Assembly: GCF_900169505.1 (NCBI RefSeq)
Contig: NZ_LT827021.1
Location: 1,054,001 to 1,118,000, forward strand
Origin: Arabiibacter massiliensis
GTDB taxonomy: Bacteria > Actinomycetota > Coriobacteriia > Coriobacteriales > Eggerthellaceae
Direction: 5' to 3'
Length of the DNA: 64,000 nucleotides
In this document: positions 16,488-23,628 of the stretch, piece by piece
How the letters are laid out: each line of letters opens with the position of its first letter
Numbering within the stretch: the stretch's first letter is position 1
Translations under genes and position numbers: made by a program
Notes under the pieces: model-generated
Told to the model about the DNA's origin: nothing
Databases searched by the model: none
Seen by the model: only the letters and a program-made list of their open reading frames with translations

Positions 16488-19400
16488 CGTCTTCCTCCTT
16501 TGCGGCGCGAGGCGGCTGAAGCCCCGATGGCGAGGCAGGCGACGGCGGCCAGCAGCGCCGCGGCGCCGCCCATCGCATCGCCCATGTCCGCGAGCGTGGA
16601 GGGCGACTGCCGGCCGGCTTCATCCTTCCCATCCGCGGGATCGTCGGCAGCAGGATCCTTGCCGCCGGGCTCGTCCCCGCCGGGCTCCTCGGGCGCGGGC
16701 TCGAACGTCAGGCGCTTGAACACGTCGCGCCCCTCGATGGCGTCCACGCCCAGCACGTAGAACGCGTCCCCCAGCACCGCTCCCCCCGCATAGGACACCT
16801 TCGTCGCCGCCAGGCGCGTGGAGAGCGCCTGCCACGAGTCGGCCGTCGGATCGTACACCCACGTGTCGGAGCCCTCCAGACCCTCCTCGTTCAGGCCCGC
16901 GATCACCAGCCGCTCGCCCGCCGCCTTCGCCCCCTCCACGGTGGAGCCGGCGGGCAGCACGCCCCAGGCGGCCTGGCCGTACTGGCCGGCCATCAGCGAC
17001 GAGGGCAGCGGCCCCTGCTCCCAGGCGCCGTTCACGAGCCGCTCCACCGTGCCCACCAAGATGCTCGCCTCCGCGTCGGAGTTTCCAGCTGCGACGGTCG
17101 GCACGCCGTCGAGCACGGCGAAGGCGGGGGCGAAGCGCGCGTCGCCAAGGGGAGGCAGAGGGGTCGATTCCCCCGTCTCCAAGTCGAGGCTCGCGAACAG
17201 CGGGGCCGCCTCGAGGCCGAGCAATGGGACGCCGCCGCCGCACACCCAGAACGTACGGCCATCGCAGAAGGAGGAGGCAGTGGGCAGAACCAACCACTCA
17301 AGGCCGTACTGGTTCAGAGCGCTGCCGTCGATCGGCCCTCCCACCGCGCCGGTGGACGTGTCCAGGGTGTAGACGAGGTTATCGACCGTCGAGGTCATGA
17401 CGTACAGGACGTCGCCGTGCGAGCAGAGCAGAAACGGATCCTCTATCCTGTCTTCCAGGGCCTCCTCGAGCGCCCAGGAACGGTCGGCGGGATCGTAGAC
17501 CAGCAGGCCGTAGAAGGGGACGAGCCGCTGGCCGTCGCTGCGGCACAGGCCGTCGCACGCCGCATACACCTTCCCCCCGGCCGCCGCCACCTTCCAGGGG
17601 TAATTCTGCTCCAATCCCCTTGCCAGCCCCAGGCTCTCCAAGTCGGGGGCGGGAAGGCTCTCGTAGAAGCCCTCCCCCTCCTCGCTGCCCACGAGCACCT
17701 GGCGGCGGCCCGTCTCGCCGTCCTCCGCGCGCACGACCTCCACGTAGCGCCGCTTGGATTCGAGCGAGGCGGGCAGCGTCACCCGGATCTCGTCCTCGCC
17801 CCACTGCGCCACGGAAAGCTCCTCGCCATCCAGCAGCACGCGCCCCTCCTGGGATCCGAACCAGCTTCCCCGCACCGTGGCCTCGAGCGACCCGTCCGCC
17901 GCGCATTCGAGCGCATCCACCACCGGGTAGGGGTTCGTCGCCGCCCGCATCACGTCCACCATGCCGTCGGTGGTGCAGGTGCCCGAAAGCGCGTCGGTGC
18001 GCCGCACGCCGCCGAGGAGGCGGGCGCGCAGCGTCTCCGCGTCTTCGTCCGCGAACACGCCCGCCAGCAGGGCATAGGCGCCTGCGGCCGCCGGCGAGGC
18101 CATGGAGGTCCCGTCGTAGAAGTCGTAGGGAACCGTCGTCTTCGAAAGCGATACATCGTCGATGCCGAACTCGAGGTCGAGCCCCTCGTCATAGGCGGTG
18201 AAGTTGCGCGAGAGCTTCACGGCGAAGTTCCCCCAATCCACCTGGCCGCGCACCTCGTCGGGAATGGGGGCGACGGACGTCTTCCACGCGCCGTAGTTGG
18301 CGTCGAGGTCCTTGGGCGTGATGTCGAGCCATTCGCCGTCCGTCGCACGCAACGACACCCTGATCAGGCGGTTGCCGCTCTCTTCTTTGGAATCGGCCAC
18401 CTTCGCGTTGAAGGCGAGGAAGCGCAGGTCGTCCACGCTGCCGCCCGCAGCGACTTCGACCGCCCCCGGCTGCGTGCGCAGCACGAGCGAAGCCTTCTGG
18501 CCCTCGTGCGCCCCGCTCACGGTCCAGCGCACGCTGTGGCCGGATGCGGCCGAGCCCGCCCATGCGGCGTCCGTCCGCACGGCGGCCGTCGTCACGCCGT
18601 CGCCGCCTTCGGCCTCGAACGAGAACAAGCCGGGCTCGTCCTCGAAGTCGTCCCTGACGGGAGTCGTGCCGGCGTCTTCGGGGTCGACCATCCCCAGCGC
18701 AGCGGGGACCGTGGAAAGGATGCCCACCCCTGGGGCCGCGATGTCGGTGGTCGCCGCGCCGTAGTCGGAGAACGACGAGAGGGCGCCGTCCCGGCCGGCG
18801 GCGTCCACCGCGACGATGCCCTCGGACGTTCCGCTGGAGGGCATGTCGGAGGCGAGGTCGTGGTCGATCGAATAGTTGCCTGAGGCGCAGAAGGAGACGA
18901 TGTCCTCGGTGCGGTAGAGATCTTCCATCACGTCGCTCAAGAGCCAGCTGACGCCGCCGCCTCCCCACGAGTTGTTAGCCGCCACCAACGGCACGCCCGC
19001 CTCGGCCGCCTGCTTCATGTAGGAGTACGCGTCGATGGCCAGCGAATCAACGAGCCCGCCCTCCTCGTTGGCGATGCGCAGCCCCATGATCTTCGCGTTC
19101 GGAGCCACGCCCGCGCCGCCCTCGTTGTTGTTCGCCGTGGCGGCCACGATGCCCGCCACGTGCGTGCCGTGTCCGTCATCGTCTCGAGGGTCGTCCATGC
19201 CGTGGAAGAAGTCGTAGCCGTGGACGCCGGGAAGCCCAGTTTGATCGGGGTCGTTCACCCAGAGAGAGTCCACCAGGTCGGGATGGGTGCAGTCCACGCC
19301 GGTGTCGATCACGGCCACCACCACCTCGCGCAGATGGGAGGCGCCGGGAAAGCCCTCCTGCGCCCACAGCTCGCGCGCGTTCGTGGCGCCGACGACGTCA

Positions 19401-19948
19401 CCGTTCGAGGAGAGCTGCCACTGGCGCTCCAGCAAAGGGTCGTTCGTGGTGGCCTGCGCGGCGTTCGCCGCCGGCGCGGCGGCGGCGGCGGTTTCGCCTT
19501 CGGAGGACGGCTCGGGATCGTCCAGGCGGACCACGTAGTCGGGCTCGGCGCACACCACGCCCGGGACGTCGGCCAGGCTGAGCAGCAGCTCCTCGGTGGA
19601 AAGCTCGTCCGATTCGATGAGCAGCACCTGATCGGCGCTCTGGGCTGCGAAGCTGCGCGCGCCGGACGCCGGCTGCTGAGCGGCGCCGTAGGAGTAGAGG
19701 GACTCGGCCGACCAGGCGGGCGCGTCGTTCGAGTAGGAAGACACGGGGGCGAACTCGTCGGTCACGCGGGCCAGCACGCGCCCCTGCTCGTAGTCGCCCG
19801 CGCCCAAAAGCTCTTCGAGGGTGCGCGCGCCCTCGCCGGAGCCGACGCGCGGGTTGCCGTCGGAGGCGGCGGGAGGCTCCTCGGCGAGCGCGGGCACCGC
19901 CATGAGCGACAACGCGAGAGCCAGAACCAGGGAAAGAAGACGTTTCAT
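16484..19948 (-). CDS. surface subtilisin (S8) with TIG and Kelch-like domains
   Basis: A 1154-residue exported serine protease. It has a signal peptide (about 1-22), a propeptide ending GVVCAEPDYVV, and an S8 domain with Asp215 (VIDTGVDCTHPDL), His260 (DDDGHGTHVAG), probable oxyanion Asn326 and Ser615 (YDGTSMASPAAAG). A beta-rich insertion of about 190 residues (about 420-605) separates the oxyanion region from the serine. An IPT/TIG-like segment (VRGSWFGSQEGRVLLDGEEL) and Kelch-like blades (LLVYDPADRSW, TWVYDPTADSWQAL) follow. The end has the degenerate signal LADMGD, a hydrophobic helix and RRKGGRR. The start at 19948 has an AGGGGGG site and begins the signal peptide; earlier in-frame codons do not. 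It is translationally coupled to the double protease downstream. Confidence 0.88.
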   Translation of the reverse strand: MKRLLSLVLALALSLMAVPALAEEPPAASDGNPRVGSGEGARTLEELLGAGDYEQGRVLARVTDEFAPVSSYSNDAPAWSAESLYSYGAAQQPASGARSFAAQSADQVLLIESDELSTEELLLSLADVPGVVCAEPDYVVRLDDPEPSSEGETAAAAAPAANAAQATTNDPLLERQWQLSSNGDVVGATNARELWAQEGFPGASHLREVVVAVIDTGVDCTHPDLVDSLWVNDPDQTGLPGVHGYDFFHGMDDPRDDDGHGTHVAGIVAATANNNEGGAGVAPNAKIMGLRIANEEGGLVDSLAIDAYSYMKQAAEAGVPLVAANNSWGGGGVSWLLSDVMEDLYRTEDIVSFCASGNYSIDHDLASDMPSSGTSEGIVAVDAAGRDGALSSFSDYGAATTDIAAPGVGILSTVPAALGMVDPEDAGTTPVRDDFEDEPGLFSFEAEGGDGVTTAAVRTDAAWAGSAASGHSVRWTVSGAHEGQKASLVLRTQPGAVEVAAGGSVDDLRFLAFNAKVADSKEESGNRLIRVSLRATDGEWLDITPKDLDANYGAWKTSVAPIPDEVRGQVDWGNFAVKLSRNFTAYDEGLDLEFGIDDVSLSKTTVPYDFYDGTSMASPAAAGAYALLAGVFADEDAETLRARLLGGVRRTDALSGTCTTDGMVDVMRAATNPYPVVDALECAADGSLEATVRGSWFGSQEGRVLLDGEELSVAQWGEDEIRVTLPASLESKRRYVEVVRAEDGETGRRQVLVGSEEGEGFYESLPAPDLESLGLARGLEQNYPWKVAAAGGKVYAACDGLCRSDGQRLVPFYGLLVYDPADRSWALEEALEDRIEDPFLLCSHGDVLYVMTSTVDNLVYTLDTSTGAVGGPIDGSALNQYGLEWLVLPTASSFCDGRTFWVCGGGVPLLGLEAAPLFASLDLETGESTPLPPLGDARFAPAFAVLDGVPTVAAGNSDAEASILVGTVERLVNGAWEQGPLPSSLMAGQYGQAAWGVLPAGSTVEGAKAAGERLVIAGLNEEGLEGSDTWVYDPTADSWQALSTRLAATKVSYAGGAVLGDAFYVLGVDAIEGRDVFKRLTFEPAPEEPGGDEPGGKDPAADDPADGKDEAGRQSPSTLADMGDAMGGAAALLAAVACLAIGASAASRRKGGRR

Positions 19949-20181
19949 GCAAGACCCCCCTGCGAGCGTGAGTATACCTACGGGTATTTTACCGGGGTCT
20001 TGGCCGGCCGACCTGCGGCTCCGCGCAACGTCCGCCCCGCCTCGCACCAACGCGCCCGAAACTCGAACGAACGTCGAAGCACCCCTCCCCCGCGCGCCGC
20101 TCGACGCGCAACCCCGGCCGCTCGGTCGCGCACGCAAGAACACCCGCCCGAAGGCCGATCCTGTCCATGATGCTTCAACTC

Positions 20182-20209
20182 AACAAATGTTTCACGTGAA
20201 ACATTTGTT
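20182..20209. promoter_or_regulatory. parS site (ParB-binding), perfect 28-bp palindrome
   Basis: Positions 20188-20203 read TGTTTCACGTGAAACA, identical to the Bacillus parS consensus. The palindrome extends perfectly to 28 bp. It lies in a gene-free stretch about 240 bases upstream of the subtilisin start. ParB/Spo0J nucleates on such sites, which cluster around the replication origin in most bacteria. Confidence 0.9.
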
Positions 20210-20265
20210 CCGGCTCCCCCTATGACGCACAATCGAGCTCAGGGGAGGGTGTGCACGCGGTTCGA

Positions 20266-20433
20266 GCCCTCCCGACACGAAAACCCTCGACGTGAAAGGA
20301 TTCCGGCGATCCGTGCGGGCGCCGGGATTACGCGACCTGGGAAAACGCCGAGGGCCCTTCGCTCTGGGGAGCCGATGGCCGCCCTCTTCCGCCTTCGGAC
20401 CTTTCACGTCGAGGGTTTTCGTGTCGGGAGGGC
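20266..20433. repeat. 168-bp element with 34-bp perfect inverted arms
   Basis: Arms 20266-20299 and 20400-20433 are exact reverse complements (core gacacgaaaaccctcgacg). The 100-base interior has no convincing gene. It is the most perfect of the several inverted-arm elements in the window and would fold into a long hairpin if transcribed. No sequence kinship with the 1569 or 27425 elements is obvious, only shared architecture. Confidence 0.75.
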
Positions 20434-20559
20434 CCGCTTCGCCTGCAAGAGGACGCGGCCGCCGGATCATGCGTTAAGCGGAAAGCCAGAGCATTTGTAC
20501 TGACGCCGTTTCGGCGACAAGGCCTTCAGCCGCCGGTGAACGAGTCGTGCGTGATGTCG

Positions 20560-20779
20560 CGTCGGCTGTCCGAGCGGAGGCCGCAGGCCGTGTTGCTTGT
20601 CATCCTGAGCGGAGGCCGCAGGTCGTATCGCTTGTCATCCTGAGCGGAGCGCGTAGGCCGTATCGCTTGTCATCCTGAGCGGAGCGCGCAGCGCGGAGTC
20701 GAAGGATCCCGCGCGGCGACAGCCGTGGCGCTTTCGGCTGGCGCCGCAGGGGATCCTTCGACTCGCTTCGCTCGCTCAG
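20560..20779. repeat. REP-type repeat array interrupted by the IS element
   Basis: Three direct copies of cttgtcatcctgagcgga and an inverted unit ending ggatccttcgactcgcttcg run up to 20779. The last unit breaks off after gctcag, and its remainder (aggatgaca) reappears at 22450, on the far side of the transposable element. Confidence 0.85.
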
Positions 20780-20942
20780 ACAATATGACCCGAACCGATG
20801 CACCTGCGAGTGAAAAAGAGAGAAGACCCCGAAGATACTGACGGCCTTGAAGGCTCTATCGTGGGTTATTCCCCGCTACACTTGCAGGTATCTGGCCATC
20901 GGTGCGCAAGGGCGTACCACAAGCATTGGAAGGGGTCTTCTC

Positions 20943-22121
20943 ATGGCGCAGTATACCATCAACACCAAGTACCGCTCGATCTTCGGGATGGATGTGCACG
21001 CACGCTCCATCACCATCAAGGGCTTCGACTGCGCGACCGGGCGCACCAAGATAGCCAAGCTCGGCGGCTGCCCGGCTCCCGCCGAGGTAATCGGCTGGAT
21101 GCGCGCGAACTTCGAGGAGCCCTTCTACGCCGCCTACGAGTCGGGGTGCACCGGCTTTCATCTGTGCCGGGAGCTGCGCGCACTCGGCGCCGCCTGCGAC
21201 GTGATCGCCGTCTCGTCCATCGCGCGCTCGACCGACGACAAGCTGCACAAAAACGACCGGCGTGACGCCGCAAGGCTGCTCTTCGAGCTTTTGAACCCCG
21301 TCTCCACGCTCTCGGCGGTGTGGTGCCCGGATCCGGAGTGCGAGGCCGCGCGCAACCTCGCCCGGGCGCGCTTTGGCGCCGCGCGCGACGCCAAAGCCGC
21401 CAAGCAGCGCGTCACCTCGCTTTTGCTCACCCACGGCGCTATCTGGAACGAGAGGACTCCTGCGGGAAACCTCAAGGCGACCTGGACGCGCGAGTGGCGC
21501 GAGTGGCTCTCGAAGGTGCGTCTGGAAGGAACCGGGGCACAAGACGCGCTTGCCTTCCTGGTCTTGTGTGCGGACGAGGCGCAGGCGCGCCTTGCGCGCA
21601 TCTCAAAGCAGACGCTTGCCCTCGCCCAGACCCCGAGGTGGAAGCCCGTGGTTGATGCGCTCTCGGCCATGAAGGGGATCGACGTGCAGAGCGCCTTTTC
21701 ACTGGCAGCCGAGTACGGCGATTTCGAGCGCTTCGGCGGCGGGGGCGCCGTCGTCAAGTGGGCGGGGCTCACCCCCTGCGAGTCCTCGAGCGACGATTCG
21801 GTGAGCCGCGGGCGCATCGACAAGGCGGGGGACAACTACGTCCGGGCCGCCCTCGTCGAAGCGACCCAGACGCTCTCGCACCAAACCGAAGCCTTCAAGG
21901 CCCTGCGCAAGGATCAAAAGGTCGATCCGGGCGTGCTCGCCTGCGCGCGCAAGGCCTCGCGCCGGGTGCTCGAGCGCTTCCACCATCTCACCTGCGAGGC
22001 GAAGAAGGGCTCCAACAAGGCCAAGGTGGCAGCTGCCGCCGAGCTCGCCCGACAGGTGTGGGCCGTGGGACGTGCCGCCCAGAGGGCTCAGGCGGCCGCC
22101 AGCCAGGCGCAGGAGAGCTGA
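20943..22121 (+). CDS. IS110-family transposase (DEDD recombinase)
   Basis: The 392-residue protein has the N-terminal RuvC-like DEDD domain (FGMDVHARSI, YAAYESGCTGFHLCREL, KNDRRDAARL). A C-terminal transposase-20 domain follows (MKGIDVQSAFSLAAEYGDF, WAGLTPCESSSDDS, GDNYVRAALVEA), with the conserved serine region. IS110-type recombinases work without terminal DDE chemistry and are guided by an RNA copied from the element's non-coding end. The ATG at 20943 is preceded by GGAAGGGG. The frame appears intact, so the element may be active. Confidence 0.93.
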   Translation: MAQYTINTKYRSIFGMDVHARSITIKGFDCATGRTKIAKLGGCPAPAEVIGWMRANFEEPFYAAYESGCTGFHLCRELRALGAACDVIAVSSIARSTDDKLHKNDRRDAARLLFELLNPVSTLSAVWCPDPECEAARNLARARFGAARDAKAAKQRVTSLLLTHGAIWNERTPAGNLKATWTREWREWLSKVRLEGTGAQDALAFLVLCADEAQARLARISKQTLALAQTPRWKPVVDALSAMKGIDVQSAFSLAAEYGDFERFGGGGAVVKWAGLTPCESSSDDSVSRGRIDKAGDNYVRAALVEATQTLSHQTEAFKALRKDQKVDPGVLACARKASRRVLERFHHLTCEAKKGSNKAKVAAAAELARQVWAVGRAAQRAQAAASQAQES

Positions 22122-22433
22122 CAGAGGCATCCCCCCTGGCAAGCCCGCCGTCTAAGTCCGTTCGGGAGCCCGCGCGTCATCCTTGCGCACCAAAGGTCGT
22201 GTGGCGTGCGCGTACTCAGACTAGTTTTCTCTCTCATAGGCGGATAGCCCGAACAAAGGACAATTGGAGTGCGGGCCGCATGATCTGCCGCGGTGTCCGC
22301 GGATTTAAGGTATGAGAAAGCGCCGTGTAAGAAGACGGCGCATATGCTCGGCGGGCTTTGCAGGGAGATGTTCATAGAGAAGGGCCGATCCTTATCCGAC
22401 GGGAAAGGACCGGTCCTTTATTGCCTCTTGACA
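22122..22433 (+). ncRNA. candidate bridge/seek RNA region of the IS element
   Basis: The roughly 310 bases after the transposase stop have no plausible gene but contain hairpins, for example gcgccgtgtaagaagacggcgc-like pairing around 22320-22341. In IS1111-type elements the guide RNA lies downstream of the transposase. In IS110/IS621-type elements it lies upstream, here 20798-20942. The inverted repeats favour the downstream location. The RNA itself is inferred, not demonstrated. Confidence 0.45.
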
Positions 22434-22448
22434 CGGTTCGGGTCATAT

Positions 22449-22585
22449 AAGGATGACAAAGCTGGGGCTTCGCTCGTTCAGGATGACAAGGGGGAGGCTT
22501 CGCTTGCTCGGGATGACAAAGCTGGGGGCTTCGCTTGCTCGGGATGACAAGCTGCGCGGCTTTCGCCGCCTTCGCTCAGGATGAC
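22449..22585. repeat. REP-type repeat array, right side of the IS
   Basis: It begins with the REP remainder aggatgaca and continues with three or four units of the form gcttcgcttgctcgggatgaca. The final ctcaggatgacatcat overlaps the 3' end of the LytTR gene and provides its stop codon at 22576-22578. Confidence 0.85.
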
Positions 22586-23421
22586 ATCATGTGCGCTGCT
22601 CGGGCGCGTACGGCTTGGCGGCGGCGCACCGCGAGGGGGCAGGTGGATCCGTCGTCCAGAAGCAGGCTTTGCTGCTCGATCCGCGCGACGTGGCCCACGT
22701 TCACCACGCACGAACGGTGCGCGCGCACGAACGCGTCGGGGAGCCGCCCCTCCATCTTCTGGATGCCCTCGCGCACGAGGAACTCCTCGTCCCCGCCCCA
22801 GATGCTCCGCACGCGGCAATGGGGCCCTTCCGCGATCACGCACAGCACCTCGTCGGGCGCGAGGTAGTGGATGTGCCCGGCGACGTCGCGAAACGCAAGC
22901 TTGCCGTCGTCCTTTTCCTCGCCGAAGTGCTCGCGCAGCAAGCGGAGCATGTCGCTGTTCGCAGTGGAGGCGGGCGGCCCGCCTACGCCGCCGTCGATGG
23001 CATGGGAGCAGTGGACGCAGGCGATGCGCGGCCCCTCGGGCCGGCGTCCCCACACGAACGTCATCCGCTGCTTGAACCGCAGCGTCTCCTTGAGCTCGGG
23101 CACGTCGATGGCCAGCATGCACGACCCGATCACCACCCAGGCGCTTCCGACGCGCCGGGCGTGCCAGTGCTCATCTGACAGCGACAGCGTCCCCTCCCCC
23201 TTGTCGGAAACGAACGCCTCGCGAATCGAATCGACCCCCGCCATCGCCTGCCATGAGAAGGGGCCGAACCACTCGACGTCGTCCGCGACCCACCGAAACG
23301 CCGCCTCTTCGTCGTTGGTGACGTCGAAGGCGACCGCCGTCTGGCGCGAGAGGTCGATGAGCACCTGCTCCTTCCACTCCGGCACCGGCGCGCCGCGGCC
23401 CTCCGTCGCTTCCTTCGCCAT
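22576..23421 (-). CDS. SnoaL-like sensor fused to a LytTR DNA-binding domain
   Basis: This 281-residue predicted regulator has an N-terminal alpha/beta domain of the SnoaL/NTF2-like type (about 10-150: AVAFDVTNDEEAAFRWVADD, then FGPFSWQAMAGVDSIREAF). A C-terminal LytTR domain (about 180-280) carries GHIHYLAPDEVLCVIAEG, FLVREGIQKMEGRLPDAFV and RAHRSCVVNVGHVARIE. No phosphoacceptor receiver domain is present, so it is probably a one-component regulator sensing a small molecule. The start at 23421 has a GGGAGGCG site. It is divergent from the 23629 subtilisin gene, with a 207-base shared control region. The last residues MMSS and the TGA come from a REP unit. Confidence 0.83.
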   Translation of the reverse strand: MAKEATEGRGAPVPEWKEQVLIDLSRQTAVAFDVTNDEEAAFRWVADDVEWFGPFSWQAMAGVDSIREAFVSDKGEGTLSLSDEHWHARRVGSAWVVIGSCMLAIDVPELKETLRFKQRMTFVWGRRPEGPRIACVHCSHAIDGGVGGPPASTANSDMLRLLREHFGEEKDDGKLAFRDVAGHIHYLAPDEVLCVIAEGPHCRVRSIWGGDEEFLVREGIQKMEGRLPDAFVRAHRSCVVNVGHVARIEQQSLLLDDGSTCPLAVRRRQAVRARAAHMMSS

Positions 23422-23459
23422 GCGCGCCTCCCTTCGCCCGTGAAGATCATCTCGAGGAA

Positions 23460-23498
23460 AGTATACCTGCAACCGACCCGGTTCTCGAAAGCTTTCGA
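23460..23498 (-). promoter_or_regulatory. LytTR-gene promoter with palindromic operator
   Basis: On the minus strand TATACT (23460-23465) with an upstream TGCAGG extension forms a -10 box. A perfect 14-bp palindrome TCGAAAGCTTTCGA (23485-23498) covers the -35 position. It sits between the divergent LytTR and subtilisin genes and could control either; autoregulation is the simplest reading. Confidence 0.5.
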
Positions 23499-23628
23499 CG
23501 CTCGTGCCGAATCGGGGCGCGTTCGTGCCGCGTCGACTCGCGGACGGACGACGGCGGCACGGGAGCGGGCGCGCGTTCCGTAAAATGGTGCGTGCAGGTT
23601 CCGATTCACGGTTCACAGGAGGAACGCC

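Larger units (their letters stand above)
20783..22448 (+). mobile_element. IS110-family element (IS1111-like) inserted in a REP unit
   Basis: The element is about 1.67 kb. Its limits are set by 15-bp inverted repeats (ATATGACCCGAACCG at 20783-20797 and its complement at 22434-22448) and by the split REP unit on either side. It carries one transposase gene, 145 bases of upstream and about 310 bases of downstream non-coding sequence. Subterminal inverted repeats are typical of the IS1111 subgroup, which also tends to insert in defined short targets. Exact ends are uncertain by a few bases because the junction shares AG. Confidence 0.85.

Noticed and set aside
17417-18883. 488-residue plus-strand frame opposite the subtilisin
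   Set aside because: Antisense to a protease with a complete catalytic triad.
19949-20143. N-terminal extension of the 16484 subtilisin to 20143
   Set aside because: The signal peptide and an AGGGGGG ribosome-binding site place the start at 19948. The extension is Arg/Gly-rich.
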